From positions 1-64,000 of the forward strand of contig JBBPIG010000005.1 of assembly GCA_038040445.1 (NCBI GenBank): a stretch of DNA of 64,000 bases, given 5' to 3'. Below, in pieces: positions 8,939-17,957 of the stretch. This stretch comes from Acidobacteriota bacterium. Its GTDB lineage: Bacteria > Acidobacteriota > Blastocatellia > UBA7656. Positions within the stretch are counted from its first letter, which is position 1, and each line of letters opens with the position of its first letter. The notes under the pieces were generated by a model, which was not told the DNA's origin, ran no database searches, and saw only the letters and a program-made list of their open reading frames with translations. Position numbers and translations under genes: made by a program.

Positions 8939-10012
8939 ATGAGATTCAGAATAGTCGTGCTGCCGGGCGACGGAATCGGGCCCGAAGTCACTGCCGAAGC
9001 CGTTCGTGTGCTCGACGCCGTCGCGAAAGTGTTCGCGCATGAGATCGACTTCGCGTTCAAATCCATTGGCGGTTCCGCGATCCAGCAGCACAACGACCCG
9101 CTTCCTGATGCCACGCTCGACGCATGTCTCGAATCAGATGCCGTTCTGCTCGGCGCGGTAGGCGATCCGGCCTTCGACAACTATCCCACTAACCTTCGGC
9201 CCGAAGCAGGACTGTTGAGGCTGCGCCGGGGACTAGGCGCGTTCGCGAATCTGAGGCCCGCGCGGTTTTTTCCTGCGTTGGTCGACGCTTCACCGCTGAA
9301 GCCTGAAGTGATCAACGGCACAGACATCCTGATCGTCCGTGAGTTGCTGGGAGGGTTGTATTTCGGCGAGCCGCGCTACCTGAACGACGCCAGCGTGCAC
9401 GAGGCAATCAACACAATGCGCTACACCGAGCCGGAGATCGAGCGCATCGCTCGCGTGGCGTTCGAGCTGTCGCGACTGCGAAAGCTCAAGGTGACGTCAG
9501 TCGACAAAGCCAACGTGCTGGAGTGCTCGCAACTCTGGCGCTCAACCGTTAAGCGCGTGGCCGAGGAATACCCGGACGTGAAGCTCGAGCATCAGTACGT
9601 CGACTCGTGCGCGATGGCGCTGGTTGCGCGGCCCGCGAGCTTTGATGTAATGCTCGCCGAAAACATGTTTGGTGACATCCTCTCTGATGAAGCCGGCGCA
9701 GTCGTTGGCTCGCTCGGTCTGTTGGCATCCGCAAGCATCGGCGGACGCGTGGGATTGTACGAGCCGGTGCACGGTTCCGCGCCGGACATTGCCGGCCGCG
9801 GCATTGCAAACCCATTGGGCGCGATACTCTCAGCGGCGATGATGCTGCGGTATTCGTTCAAGCTCGAAAGCGAAGCGGCGGCGATTGAAAAAGCCGTAGA
9901 GGTGTCGCTGGCCAGGGGACTTCGAACCCGCGATCTTGTGAAGAGTGACGAGCCGTTCGTCACCACCGAGGAGATGGGCCGGCAAGTCGTCGGCCACCTC
10001 ACGCGTGTTTGA
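8939..10012 (+). CDS. leuB: 3-isopropylmalate dehydrogenase
   Basis: A 357-residue beta-decarboxylating dehydrogenase that converts 3-isopropylmalate to 2-oxoisocaproate with NAD+. Family landmarks are [20 protein letters not shown] at the N-terminus, the substrate-binding arginines in [30 protein letters not shown], the [14 protein letters not shown] loop, the metal-binding aspartates in [11 protein letters not shown] and the NAD-binding [21 protein letters not shown]. Length is normal. It is the third gene of the plus-strand leuA-cupin-leuB group; the intergenic hairpin at 8806-8891 may set its relative expression. Confidence 0.97.
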   Translation: MRFRIVVLPGDGIGPEVTAEAVRVLDAVAKVFAHEIDFAFKSIGGSAIQQHNDPLPDATLDACLESDAVLLGAVGDPAFDNYPTNLRPEAGLLRLRRGLGAFANLRPARFFPALVDASPLKPEVINGTDILIVRELLGGLYFGEPRYLNDASVHEAINTMRYTEPEIERIARVAFELSRLRKLKVTSVDKANVLECSQLWRSTVKRVAEEYPDVKLEHQYVDSCAMALVARPASFDVMLAENMFGDILSDEAGAVVGSLGLLASASIGGRVGLYEPVHGSAPDIAGRGIANPLGAILSAAMMLRYSFKLESEAAAIEKAVEVSLARGLRTRDLVKSDEPFVTTEEMGRQVVGHLTRV

Positions 10013-10072
10013 ACGTCGAAATTCGTCGGCGAGCGTGGTTTAGTGGCCGGAATTGAGCGCCTACGGCAGCAG

Positions 10073-10161
10073 CCAATTTTCCATTTGGCATTTTTCATTT
10101 GTCATTTTAGTCAATTAGAGCGTAGGGCAATCACAAATGAAAAATGCCAAATGGAAAATGG
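10073..10161. repeat. Intergenic inverted repeat, CATTTGGCATTTTTC type
   Basis: The left arm (10073-10103, CCAATTTTCCATTTGGCATT... ) and right arm (10133-10161) are complementary over about 29 bp with one inserted base. It is AT-rich unlike the flanking genes. It lies between the convergent leuB and malQ 3' ends, so it may also end both transcripts. Confidence 0.8.
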
Positions 10162-10184
10162 AAAATAAAATGACAGTGGCGGTT

Positions 10185-11762
10185 TCAGTTCTTCCCCTTC
10201 CTTCCATAAAGCTCAGTCAGTTCGCCCAGCCTATTGCCGAGCTTCCTGGTCAGGGCGCCGGCTCTGTATCGCCACTGCCAGTTGCCCTGCTCGCTCGCGG
10301 GGAGGTTCATCCGAGCGCGCGAACCGAGCCCGAGTACATCTTGCAGTGGAGTCACCGCGGTATTTGCTACTGACGCCCACGCCGTTCGAATGAGGTCCCA
10401 GTGAATCTCGTGCCCGTCGGTGTTCAGATATCGGAGGCAGTACGCGCGCTCGCGTTGGATCTCATCAGCGGTGCGCGTCGAACCCGCTCCGGCTCTACTC
10501 TTGAACCATCCAACGGTCGTGTCGTTGTCGTGCGTGCCCGTGTACACGACGCAGTTTCGAATGTAGTTGTGCGGCAGATCGATTGTCTTACTATCAGCTC
10601 TGAACGCGAATTGCAGAACACGCATGCCAGGAAAGCCGAAGTCGTCACGCAACGCTTCGACGTCAGGAGTAATCACGCCCAGATCCTCGGCGATGATCGG
10701 TAGCTCGCCAAACGTATTTCTCAAGGTTGTGAAAAGTTTCCGTCCGGGAACTTCAACCCAACGACCGCGCTCGGCAGTCTTGTCTTCGCCGGGCACTTCC
10801 CAGCAGGCGGCGAATCCGCGGAAGTGATCGATGCGGAGTATGTCTACCGTCTGAAGCGTCGCGCGCAGCCGGTCTACCCACCAGCGAAAGCCTGTCGCGC
10901 ACATCGCGTCCCAATCGTAAATCGGATTGCCCCAGAGCTGCCCGGTCCGGCTGAAGTAATCGGGCGGAACTCCGGCGACGACTGTCGGGCGCCTTTCCTT
11001 GTCCAGCTTGAACAGCTCCGGATGGGTCCACACGTCAGCCGAATCGCAAGCCACGAATATCGGAGCATCGCCGATGATGCTTACACCGCGCTCGTGGCAA
11101 TAGGCCTTGAGTGAAAGCCATTGCCTGAAGAAAAGAAATTGATTGAACTTCTCAGCGTCGACTCTGTCTCTGAGCGTCTCACGCGCTGAAGCCAGCGCGG
11201 CGGCGTCGCGCGCGGCGAACTGCGGCGCCCACTCAGTCCAGGCGACCCCGCCGTGCGCGTCCTTCAACGCGCGAAACAGCGCATAGTCTTCGAGCCACCA
11301 GTGAGCCTCGCGGCAAAACTCCAAGAACTCGGCTCGCAGGCCGGTGTCGGTAACGCGCTTGAAGTTATCAAACGCGTTTTCAAGAAGCGCCTTCTTGTAC
11401 TCGATGACTCGGCCGAAGTCTACACGTCGGGAGCTAAACCGCGGTGCAACGTTGAGGTCTTCCTCCGACAGCAGTCCGGCTTGAGCCAGCCGCTGAGGAC
11501 TGATCAGTAGCGTATTCCCGGCGAATGCGGAAAAGCACTGATAAGGCGAGTCGCCGTAGCCGGTAGGCCCGAGCGGCAAGATTTGCCACAAGCTCTGTCC
11601 GCTCGCCGCGAGAAAGTCGACAAAAGCGTACGCTTCGCCGCCGAGGTCGCCTATGCCAAAGCGCCCTGGCAATGATGTCGGATGCAAAAGGATGCCGCTC
11701 GCTCTTGGAAAGCTCACTGAGGCTCCGATCTGGTAGACATACTGTGGGCGGATAGATACCAC
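10185..11762 (-). CDS. malQ: 4-alpha-glucanotransferase
   Basis: A 525-residue GH77 amylomaltase that transfers glucan segments between maltodextrins and takes part in glycogen or maltose use in the cytoplasm. The N-terminus RASGILLHPTSLPGRFGIGDLG and LPLGPTGYGDSPYQCFSAFAGN are diagnostic. Catalytic residues are visible: the nucleophile Asp in ILRIDHFRGF, the acid/base Glu in IIAEDLGVITPDV and the transition-state Asp in YTGTHDNDTTVGWF. Length is that of the Thermus-type enzyme without an N-terminal extension. No other glycogen genes are near, and it appears to be a single-gene unit. Confidence 0.95.
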   Translation of the reverse strand: MVSIRPQYVYQIGASVSFPRASGILLHPTSLPGRFGIGDLGGEAYAFVDFLAASGQSLWQILPLGPTGYGDSPYQCFSAFAGNTLLISPQRLAQAGLLSEEDLNVAPRFSSRRVDFGRVIEYKKALLENAFDNFKRVTDTGLRAEFLEFCREAHWWLEDYALFRALKDAHGGVAWTEWAPQFAARDAAALASARETLRDRVDAEKFNQFLFFRQWLSLKAYCHERGVSIIGDAPIFVACDSADVWTHPELFKLDKERRPTVVAGVPPDYFSRTGQLWGNPIYDWDAMCATGFRWWVDRLRATLQTVDILRIDHFRGFAACWEVPGEDKTAERGRWVEVPGRKLFTTLRNTFGELPIIAEDLGVITPDVEALRDDFGFPGMRVLQFAFRADSKTIDLPHNYIRNCVVYTGTHDNDTTVGWFKSRAGAGSTRTADEIQRERAYCLRYLNTDGHEIHWDLIRTAWASVANTAVTPLQDVLGLGSRARMNLPASEQGNWQWRYRAGALTRKLGNRLGELTELYGRKGKN

Positions 11763-11867
11763 ATCCGCAGCTCTTCCTCAATGCGCTCTACTTTAATGCG
11801 TTCTCTTTGGCGCCGGGAAGCGATGCGTTGACAATCGCTCACTATACGAACTAGATTCTACCCAACG

Positions 11868-12461
11868 ATGAAAGCGCTTTTCAGCACTGTCCTCTTGATC
11901 GTCTCGGGCATCGCAGCCTACGGACAATCACCCCAATCACCGCTCACGCCGCCCAAGCTTCCTGCGCCCGGGCCGGCCGGAGCGTCGGTCAAACTGAAGC
12001 TGGGAGAAAAGGCTCCGGACTTTGCGCTGCCCAACGGCGATGGCAAGCTGGTTGTTTTGTCTGAATACACTCAGCGGTCGCCTGTGGTGTTGATCTTCTA
12101 CCGGGGCTTCTGGTGAGGCGCGTGCACACAGCAGCTCACCAGGTTGGCTGAGGATTATGACAAGATCAAACAGGCGGGCGGGGACTTGATTGCCGTCAGC
12201 GTGGACGCGCAGTCATTCGCCTGGTCGATGGCGCAGACCACCGGTGCGAAGTTCCAGATACTCTCCGACGCCGACAAGAAGACCATCATCTCATACGGCA
12301 TCCTCAACGCCGCCGAGCACGACGGGATAGCTCACCCTGCGATATTCATTCTGGATAAGGAAGGAAAGATCCGCTACTTCCACGTGGGCAAGGACGCTCA
12401 AGACAGACCGCCTGATGAAACGATACTTCAGGAAGTAAAAAAGCTGACGACACGAAATTAG
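11868..12461 (+). CDS. Exported peroxiredoxin-like protein, candidate selenoprotein (in-frame TGA = Sec83)
   Basis: Read through one in-frame TGA (12114-12116), this is a 197-residue AhpC/TSA-Redoxin-fold protein. The signal peptide is MKALFSTVLLIVSGIAAYGQ. The family entry motif LGEKAPDFALPNGDGK is at about residue 45, then VVLIFYRGFW-[TGA]-GACTQQL. Relatives have YRGxWC-x-x-C at this site, so the TGA stands where the first redox Cys is expected and the second Cys is kept, giving UxxC. After it the fold continues intact: LIAVSVDAQSFAW, KFQILSDADKK, HPAIFILDKEGKIRYFHVG. A hairpin at 12135-12152 fits a bacterial SECIS. The likely role is peroxide or thiol reduction outside the cytoplasm. The alternative is a nonsense mutation or sequencing error, but loss at exactly that codon with everything else intact favours selenocysteine. 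Confidence 0.75.
12135..12152 (+). promoter_or_regulatory. SECIS-like hairpin in the peroxiredoxin gene
   Basis: CTCA-CC (12135-12140) pairs with GG-TGAG (12146-12152, with one bulged C at 12148), closing a 5-nt loop AGGTT. The loop begins 24 nt after the TGA, and its second base is G. Known bacterial SECIS elements have a loop 16-37 nt after the UGA with a G in the first two loop positions, so this fits. It overlaps coding sequence, as bacterial SECIS elements do. Confidence 0.55.
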
Positions 12462-12593
12462 TGTCTCGTCAATGATGTAGTCGGTCGTTAGCAGCGGCTC
12501 AACGTTTTGATTCAGCCATTGCGAAGCTGAGGCATGGTCGATATCTGACGGCACAACGCTCGCGAACCACGCACCCGTATCTACGAAGATCAT
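12462..12593 (-). pseudogene. PIN-domain (VapC-like) toxin, C-terminally truncated
   Basis: The first 44 or so codons are a clear PIN-domain start: MIFVDTGAWFA with the first catalytic Asp, then HASASQWLNQN and TTDYIIDETL. Beyond that, at 12462, the frame enters the antisense of the convergent peroxiredoxin gene and family similarity ends, although an open frame continues to 12291. The later acidic residues of the RNase site are therefore missing and the toxin should be inactive. Its ATG overlaps the stop of the upstream antitoxin-like gene (ATGA at 12590-12593), the usual toxin-antitoxin coupling. The truncation probably happened when the region was joined to the peroxiredoxin gene. Confidence 0.7.
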
Positions 12594-12829
12594 GGTGTAG
12601 TCTTCTCACCGTATAGGATCTTATCGTGGTCCCTTCCCGAGAACGGTTGGCCATCCCCCTCAACGGGCAGAGAGGCGATCGCTGACAGTATTTCGGCGGG
12701 CGTATTATTCTCGCCGGAAGGCTCAGCTGTCCTGATCGTAACTTCGACGATCGTCCCATCCGCGAGCGCTACTGGTTCCTTCAACCGCAGGACGCCTCGC
12801 TCATATACTGCCTCGATAGTTGTTGTCAT
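12590..12829 (-). CDS. AF2212-like (DUF104) antitoxin
   Basis: A 79-residue protein starting at MTTTIEAVYERGVLRLKEPV. This N-terminus (I-x-A-V-Y-E-x-G-V-L-x-P-L/K-E-P-V) is the DUF104/AF2212-type antitoxin domain that pairs with PIN toxins. The later part is acidic and disordered (EGDGQPFSGRDHDKILYGEKTTP), as expected for a toxin-wrapping tail. The ATG at 12829 is preferred to an upstream in-frame ATG on domain grounds. Its stop overlaps the ATG of the truncated PIN gene. With the toxin broken, it may be an orphan kept by chance or by use elsewhere. Confidence 0.8.
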   Translation of the reverse strand: MTTTIEAVYERGVLRLKEPVALADGTIVEVTIRTAEPSGENNTPAEILSAIASLPVEGDGQPFSGRDHDKILYGEKTTP

Positions 12830-12854
12830 AGGCCATCCTCTCACGAGCATCTAA

Positions 12855-15740
12855 TCACCGGAAGGTCTTTTGATTCTGCGCAATCAACTGCCTCAACACA
12901 TAAGGCAGTATCCCGCCGTGCAGGTAGTAATCAACTTCAATCGGGGTGTCGATGCGAAGCGTCACCGGGACGCGCTCGGTTTCGCACCTCAAGCGGTGAA
13001 TCACCAGCGTCAAATCCTGGCGAGGGCTGACTCCACCTTCAAACCCGGTGAGGTCGAAAGTCTCGCTGCCGTCCAGATGAAGTGACTGCGTGTTTGTGCC
13101 TTCCGCGAACTGGCACGGCAGCACGCCCATGCCTACAAGATTCGAGCGATGTATCCGCTCAAAGCTCTGCGCCACAACCGCGCGAACGCCAAGCAGTCGA
13201 GTTCCCTTCGCTGCCCAATCGCGCGAGCTGCCCGTACCGTACTCCTGTCCCGCGAAGATCATCAGCGGCACGCCTTCAGCCTGGTATTTCATCGACGCAT
13301 CGTAGATGCTCATTCGCTCGCCGCCGGGTTGATGAATAGTCACGCCGCCTTCGACGCCGGGGACCATCAAGTTCTTGATCCGAACGTTAGCAAAAGTCCC
13401 GCGAGTCATCACTCGATCGTTCCCGCGGCGCGCACCGTAGCTGTTGAAGTCCGCCACCGACACGCCCATCGCTTGAAGATAGAGCCCGGCCGGCGACGTC
13501 GGTTTGATGGCGCCGGCAGGTGAGATGTGATCGGTCGTCACCGAATCGCCGAATATCGCCAGCGCCCGCGCGCCCTTGATCGCGGAGACGCCTTCGGGCT
13601 CCATCGAGAAGCCTTCGAAATAAGGCGGCTCCTGAATGTAAGTTGATTCGGGGTCCCATTCATAGACATCGCCGGCGATCGAGGGAATCTCATTCCACAG
13701 CGGGTTCGCTTCTACAAAGTTGCTGTAGCGGCGGCGGTAAGTCTCGGGGTCAAATGCTGTCTGCAGATGCTCTCGCACTTCTTCGGCGCTCGGCCAGATG
13801 TCCCGTAGATAAACCTCGCGGCCATCTGTTCCCTTCCCTATCGACTCTTCCGCGAGGTTGATATTAACGCGGCCCGCAAGCGCGAATGCGACGACCAGAG
13901 GCGGGCTCATCAGGAAATTTGCCTTGACGCTTTGATGCACGCGCGCTTCAAAGTTTCGATTGCCGCTCAGCACGCTTGCGCCGACCAGGTCCTTCTGGCT
14001 GATCACTTCTTCAATGCCGGGATCGAGCGGTCCCGAGTTGCCGATGCACGTCGTGCAACCGTACCCGACGAGGTTGAAGCCTAGTTCATTCAGATAAGGC
14101 TGAAGCCCGGCTTTTTCGAGATAGTCGGTGACCACGCGCGAGCCCGGCGCGAGCGAAGTTTTTACAGCCGGGCGAACCATCAGGCCCTTGTCGACCGCTT
14201 TCTTCGCCAACAGCCCCGCGGCAAGCATCACGCTCGGGTTCGAGGTATTGGTGCACGAAGTGATCGCCGCGATCAACACATCGCCGTGGCCGAGATCTAT
14301 CCTGCTGTGGAAGCCGGCGGCTTTGGTCTCTTCAACACGGTCCGGAGTCGGCCGGTTGTTCATCATCTCGGTCTCGCTGGCGACGCTAGTGTTCGTCGCG
14401 CTGGTTGCGCCGTGCGCGGTGACCGGGGCCGTCTCAGGTTCCTGCTCTCCGCCACCCGCGAGCGGTCCGTTGTGCCGCGCACCGATGATTGCCGGGAAGC
14501 GTTGGCCAATTTCGTCTTTCGATTTGTTGTAGCCGTTCTCGCCGAATGGCTTCTGAAGGATCTCGACGAACTTGCCCTTGAGGTCCGACAGCGCGATGCG
14601 ATCCTGCGGGCGCTTCGGTCCGGAGACGCTGGGTTCGACTGATGAAAGATCGAGCTCGAGCACTGTGCTGTAATGGCATTCGCCTTTGCCCGGAACGCCA
14701 AACATCCCCTGCGCGGTGAAGTAGCTTCGGATCAACTGCACTTGCTCGTCCGAGCGTCCGGTTGCTTTGTAGTAAGCGCAGGTCTGCTCATCGATCGGGA
14801 AGAAGCCCATCGTTGCGCCGTATTCAGGAGACATGTTGGCGATGGTCGCGCGATCGGTGACCGACAAGCTGGCCGCGCCTTCACCATGGTATTCGACGAA
14901 CTTGCCGACGACCCGCGCCTTGCGAAGCATCTCGGTCACGGTCAACACCAGGTCGGTCGCGGTCACACCGTCGCGCAAACTGCCGGTCAGGTGCACACCG
15001 ACAACGTCGGGGGTGAGGAAATAGACCGGTTGCCCGAGCATTCCCGCTTCGGCTTCGATACCGCCAACACCCCAGCCTACGACGCCCAACCCATTGATCA
15101 TCGTTGTGTGCGAGTCAGTGCCGACCAGCGTGTCAGGATAGAAGACGCCGTCTTTCTCTTGAACTCCTTTGGCCAGGTACTCGAGGTTGACTTGATGACA
15201 GATGCCGATGCCGGGCGGCACGACGTTGAAGCCGTCGAACGCTTGCATCCCCCACTTCAGAAATTGATACCGCGCGCGGTTGCGTTTGAACTCCATTTCC
15301 ATGTTCAAACGCAGAGCATCAGGCACGCTCGAGAAGTCGACCTGAACGGAATGATCGATCACCAGATCGACCGGAACGAGCGGCTCTATGATCTGGGGGC
15401 CCTTGTTCATTCGGGCCGCGGCCGAGCGCATGGCCGCCAGGTCGACTAACAGCGGCACGCCGGTGAAGTCCTGCAGCAGTATGCGCGCAACCGTGAACGG
15501 AATCTCCTCGGTCCGCAGATGGTTTGGTTCCCAGTTCGCGAGCCTGCGTACGTTGTCCTCAGTGACGCGTTTGCCATCGTAGTTGCGTAAGACTGATTCG
15601 AGAACTATGCGAATGCTGATGGGAAGCTTTGAAATAGGGCCGATGCCTTGACGTTCGAGCTCGGGCAAGGAGTAGAAACTGCCGTTCGAGCCGTCTTTGC
15701 TTTCGAAGTTTTGTAATGAGTTGAAGAGATTGTGTGCCAT
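12855..15740 (-). CDS. acnA: Aconitate hydratase A
   Basis: A 961-residue monomeric aconitase of the AcnA/IRP1 type, interconverting citrate and isocitrate in the TCA cycle. The core motifs are [20 protein letters not shown], the cluster cysteines in [14 protein letters not shown] and [24 protein letters not shown] and the swivel-domain loop [36 protein letters not shown] marks the domain 4 entry. The length is above the roughly 900 usual in part because of a low-complexity insert of about 40 residues rich in Ala, Thr, Glu and Asn (residues about 440-480) between domains. ATG 15740 (MAHNLF) is preferred over one five codons upstream. No operon partner is evident. Confidence 0.96.
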   Translation of the reverse strand: MAHNLFNSLQNFESKDGSNGSFYSLPELERQGIGPISKLPISIRIVLESVLRNYDGKRVTEDNVRRLANWEPNHLRTEEIPFTVARILLQDFTGVPLLVDLAAMRSAAARMNKGPQIIEPLVPVDLVIDHSVQVDFSSVPDALRLNMEMEFKRNRARYQFLKWGMQAFDGFNVVPPGIGICHQVNLEYLAKGVQEKDGVFYPDTLVGTDSHTTMINGLGVVGWGVGGIEAEAGMLGQPVYFLTPDVVGVHLTGSLRDGVTATDLVLTVTEMLRKARVVGKFVEYHGEGAASLSVTDRATIANMSPEYGATMGFFPIDEQTCAYYKATGRSDEQVQLIRSYFTAQGMFGVPGKGECHYSTVLELDLSSVEPSVSGPKRPQDRIALSDLKGKFVEILQKPFGENGYNKSKDEIGQRFPAIIGARHNGPLAGGGEQEPETAPVTAHGATSATNTSVASETEMMNNRPTPDRVEETKAAGFHSRIDLGHGDVLIAAITSCTNTSNPSVMLAAGLLAKKAVDKGLMVRPAVKTSLAPGSRVVTDYLEKAGLQPYLNELGFNLVGYGCTTCIGNSGPLDPGIEEVISQKDLVGASVLSGNRNFEARVHQSVKANFLMSPPLVVAFALAGRVNINLAEESIGKGTDGREVYLRDIWPSAEEVREHLQTAFDPETYRRRYSNFVEANPLWNEIPSIAGDVYEWDPESTYIQEPPYFEGFSMEPEGVSAIKGARALAIFGDSVTTDHISPAGAIKPTSPAGLYLQAMGVSVADFNSYGARRGNDRVMTRGTFANVRIKNLMVPGVEGGVTIHQPGGERMSIYDASMKYQAEGVPLMIFAGQEYGTGSSRDWAAKGTRLLGVRAVVAQSFERIHRSNLVGMGVLPCQFAEGTNTQSLHLDGSETFDLTGFEGGVSPRQDLTLVIHRLRCETERVPVTLRIDTPIEVDYYLHGGILPYVLRQLIAQNQKTFR

Positions 15741-15755
15741 AGAACTTTCAACCAT

Positions 15756-16094
15756 CGGGTTTCATGCCGCGCGGGAGAAGCGCCTTGCAGATTCAATCGA
15801 CTGCCAGCATAAGAGCACGTCCAAAAAGGTGAATTTCAGTTTAGAAGGCGCTAAGGTTAAACGTCAAGAAGCACACAGTAGTGTCCTATTTCTTGAGCGT
15901 TTTCTCTGCGCAATCTCTGTGCCCTCTGCGCCTCTGCGGTGAAGACAAACGTCGAAAATCACTCAACGCAGAGACGCCGAGGACGCAGAGATCGCGGAGA
16001 GAATTGAACTTAGGACACTACCAAGCTTGCCGGATGAGCCCATCGCCTGGTGTTCAGTGTAGCCCTTCAAGAGGCGAGTAACGCGCGGCTCGCG
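15756..16094. other. Gene-free stretch between acnA and the mechanosensitive channel gene
   Basis: No credible gene. About 142 bp of it is the terminal-inverted-repeat element at 15879-16020. The first 120 bp presumably hold the acnA promoter (GCGCTAAGGTTAAACGTC region), but no convincing -35/-10 pair is seen. Confidence 0.6.
15879..16020. mobile_element. 142-bp MITE-like element with 10-bp terminal inverted repeats
   Basis: Exact termini TAGTGTCCTA (15879-15888) and TAGGACACTA (16011-16020). Inside, the two halves are imperfectly complementary and built of CTCTGCG/GCGCAGAG words (15900-15940 against 15965-16000). There is no coding capacity. It has the shape of a non-autonomous element, but its interior is of the same word-repeat type as the other intergenic hairpins, so it may simply be a member of that group. 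Confidence 0.6.
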
Positions 16095-17045
16095 CTATTC
16101 GACGGGTTCGCCGCGTTCACCTTCGCGATGATCGCCCGCGGATTCATCTCGCGAGATTCCAGAAGAGCCTGACCGAATGTGCAAGTCGCGTTGCGGGAAC
16201 GGGATTTCAATATTGTGCTTTAAGAAGGCGGCGTTTATTGCAAAGTTTACCGTGCTGCGAATCTGCGGATGCTTGTGTGGCTCGTCTATCCAGACGCGTA
16301 TCTCAAAGTCGAGGGACGAATCTCCGAACCCGGCGAAATGTACGCGCGGAGCGGGCGTCTTCAACACTGGCTCCACCGAACCGGCCGCCTCGAGCAACGC
16401 TTCCGTCACCTTCTCGAGGTCGCTTCCGTATGCCACGCCGACCGGGATGTTGAGACGCACATTCGAACCGCGGGAATAGTTCACCAGTTTGTTTTGAACG
16501 AGCTTGGAATTCGGTATTATGACCGTCATGTTTTCGTTGGTTACGAGAACGGTCGCTCGGAGGCTTATGCTTTCGACTCGGCCCTCGATTCCATCTTCAA
16601 GCCTGACGCGGTCACCTACTCGAACCGGCCTCTCAAACAACAGAATGAACCCGGAGGCAATGTCCGCGGCAATGTACTGAAGCCCAAAGCCAATACCGAC
16701 TGAAAGAAACCCTACTATGACCGCTACGCTGGTCAGGTCTGCGCTGAAACCGAGGTTCAACGCGTACAACACGCCGAGCGTGATGATCAGATAATGCGCA
16801 AGCCTGAGCAGCGTGTACTGAAGCCCGGTGTCAATGTGAAATCTCGCCAGCACGCGCTTCTGCAGGAATCGCCGGCCGTAGCGCGATATCAACGCCGCGA
16901 CGCATATCACCAGAACAAGCAGAATGAGGCTGACAATCGAGATGCTGAAACCCTTCCGCTCGATGAATGGGGTGTTGAGGTATCTGATGATTCGCTCAAA
17001 CAGCGTTTCCACCGCGGGAGTGAAAGCCTGGTCTTGAAGGATCAA
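16095..17045 (-). CDS. MscS-family mechanosensitive ion channel
   Basis: A 316-residue small-conductance channel that opens on membrane stretch to release solutes on osmotic downshock. Three membrane helices are apparent: residues about 37-57 (ISIVSLILLVLVICVAALIS), 83-101 and 106-130. The last is the pore helix region with VGFLSVGIGFGLQYIAADIASG. The beta domain follows (FERPVRVGDRVRLEDGIEGRVESISLRAT, IPNSKLVQNKLVNYSRG), then the C-terminal alpha/beta domain and a hydrophilic tail of about 25 residues (RSGSSGISRDESAGDHREG). Length is close to E. coli MscS (286). It stands alone on this strand. Confidence 0.93.
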   Translation of the reverse strand: MILQDQAFTPAVETLFERIIRYLNTPFIERKGFSISIVSLILLVLVICVAALISRYGRRFLQKRVLARFHIDTGLQYTLLRLAHYLIITLGVLYALNLGFSADLTSVAVIVGFLSVGIGFGLQYIAADIASGFILLFERPVRVGDRVRLEDGIEGRVESISLRATVLVTNENMTVIIPNSKLVQNKLVNYSRGSNVRLNIPVGVAYGSDLEKVTEALLEAAGSVEPVLKTPAPRVHFAGFGDSSLDFEIRVWIDEPHKHPQIRSTVNFAINAAFLKHNIEIPFPQRDLHIRSGSSGISRDESAGDHREGERGEPVE

Positions 17046-17408
17046 TTCTCAATCTCCTGACTGGATGGCAAGCGTCTTTGCCGTCTTTACGATCGCGGTG
17101 ATCCGCGAATCAATGTTATCAAGGGAGGGAATCATTATTTCAACGGCCGATGCCCAACATGCTGCGATGGCACTAATATACCATCCAATTCTCACTCGTC
17201 CCAACTTCGAGCCCGCTGGTATTGGCTTTTGCGGGGTTGCTATAATGACTCGCTTAAGAAACTCAAGAGTTCAGGGTTCCGAGTTCAGGGTTCGGTGGTA
17301 CAGCCAGATTCGTAATTCGCAGTGTAGCGTCTTACGAGGATGAGAGTGAACCTGGAACCCGGAACCCTGAACCCGGAACCTCGGAGTATAGTCGGAGGGC
17401 AAGCAGGC
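17046..17408. other. Divergent intergenic region with word-repeat hairpin
   Basis: Lies between the divergent MscS and DUF2318 genes. It holds a GGTTCAG-word inverted repeat (17269-17294 against 17346-17381) with about 50 bp between the arms. A GGAGGG ribosome site lies at about 17394-17399 for the ATG at 17409. Promoters for both directions should be here but none is clear. Confidence 0.6.
17269..17381. repeat. GGTTCAG-word hairpin
   Basis: The left arm is AGTTCAGGGTTCCGAGTTCAGGGTTC in the 17269-17294 stretch. The right arm GAACCTGGAACCCGGAACCCTGAACCCGGAACCT spans 17346-17381. Both consist of tandem 7-nt units of the GGGTTCA/GGGTTCC type. It is the same word family as at 19931-20098, 30388-30614 and 62427-62555. 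Confidence 0.75.
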
Positions 17409-17951
17409 ATGGACACGAAATCGCAGATGCGCGCGGATAAGAAGGCGCAGTTTTCGGAAGGCTCAAAGGCCAAGGGCAAGACGACCGCGATCCTGGTCGC
17501 AATCGCCGTGGTGCTGGCCGGCGTGGGAGTTTTTCTGGTAATGAATGCTTCAAACGAAACCCCGCCCGCCACCGCTGTAGCGACCAGCCCAGGTTCCAGC
17601 GGATCAGACTCTCGCGACGTCAGAATCGCGCTTTCAGACTTGAGCAGCACCGCGAAGTTTTTCGACTACAAGCTGTCCGACAACAAGCCCGTCCGATTCT
17701 TCGTGATCAAGAGTTCCGACGGCGTTTATCGCGCGGCGCTCGATGCGTGCGACACCTGCTATCACGCGAAGAAGGGTTATCAGCAGGAAGGCGACGACAT
17801 GGTCTGCCGGAACTGCGGGCTGCATTTTCATTCGGCGAAGATCAATGAGGTGCACGGCGGCTGCAATCCGGTCGGGCTTCCACGAACGGTCGAGGGCGAT
17901 CAACTGGTGATCAAAGCGAGCGAGCTCGAGAGCCGCGGGGGCTACTTCTAA
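17409..17951 (+). CDS. DUF2318 membrane-anchored protein
   Basis: A 180-residue protein with one N-terminal membrane helix (residues about 27-48, TTAILVAIAVVLAGVGVFLV) and an exported DUF2318 domain. The domain's cysteine pattern is complete: ACDTCYHAKKGYQQEGDDMVCRNCG over two stretches (CxxC then CxxC), followed by FHSAKINEVHGGCNP. DUF2318 proteins are thought to bind metal or an Fe-S centre and occur beside P19/FTR1-type iron uptake systems. ATG 17409 is chosen for its GGAGGG site. The stop is 6 bp before the ABC permease start, so the three genes 17409-19931 form an operon. In Campylobacter the comparable cj1660-cj1663 set also has P19 and FTR1, which are absent here. Confidence 0.88.
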   Translation: MDTKSQMRADKKAQFSEGSKAKGKTTAILVAIAVVLAGVGVFLVMNASNETPPATAVATSPGSSGSDSRDVRIALSDLSSTAKFFDYKLSDNKPVRFFVIKSSDGVYRAALDACDTCYHAKKGYQQEGDDMVCRNCGLHFHSAKINEVHGGCNPVGLPRTVEGDQLVIKASELESRGGYF

Positions 17952-17957
17952 ACGCGT

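Noticed and set aside
14673-15449. Long plus-strand open frame (258 codons) inside acnA
   Set aside because: It is antisense to conserved aconitase codons. In GC-rich genes such shadow frames are expected, and the translation has no recognisable motif.
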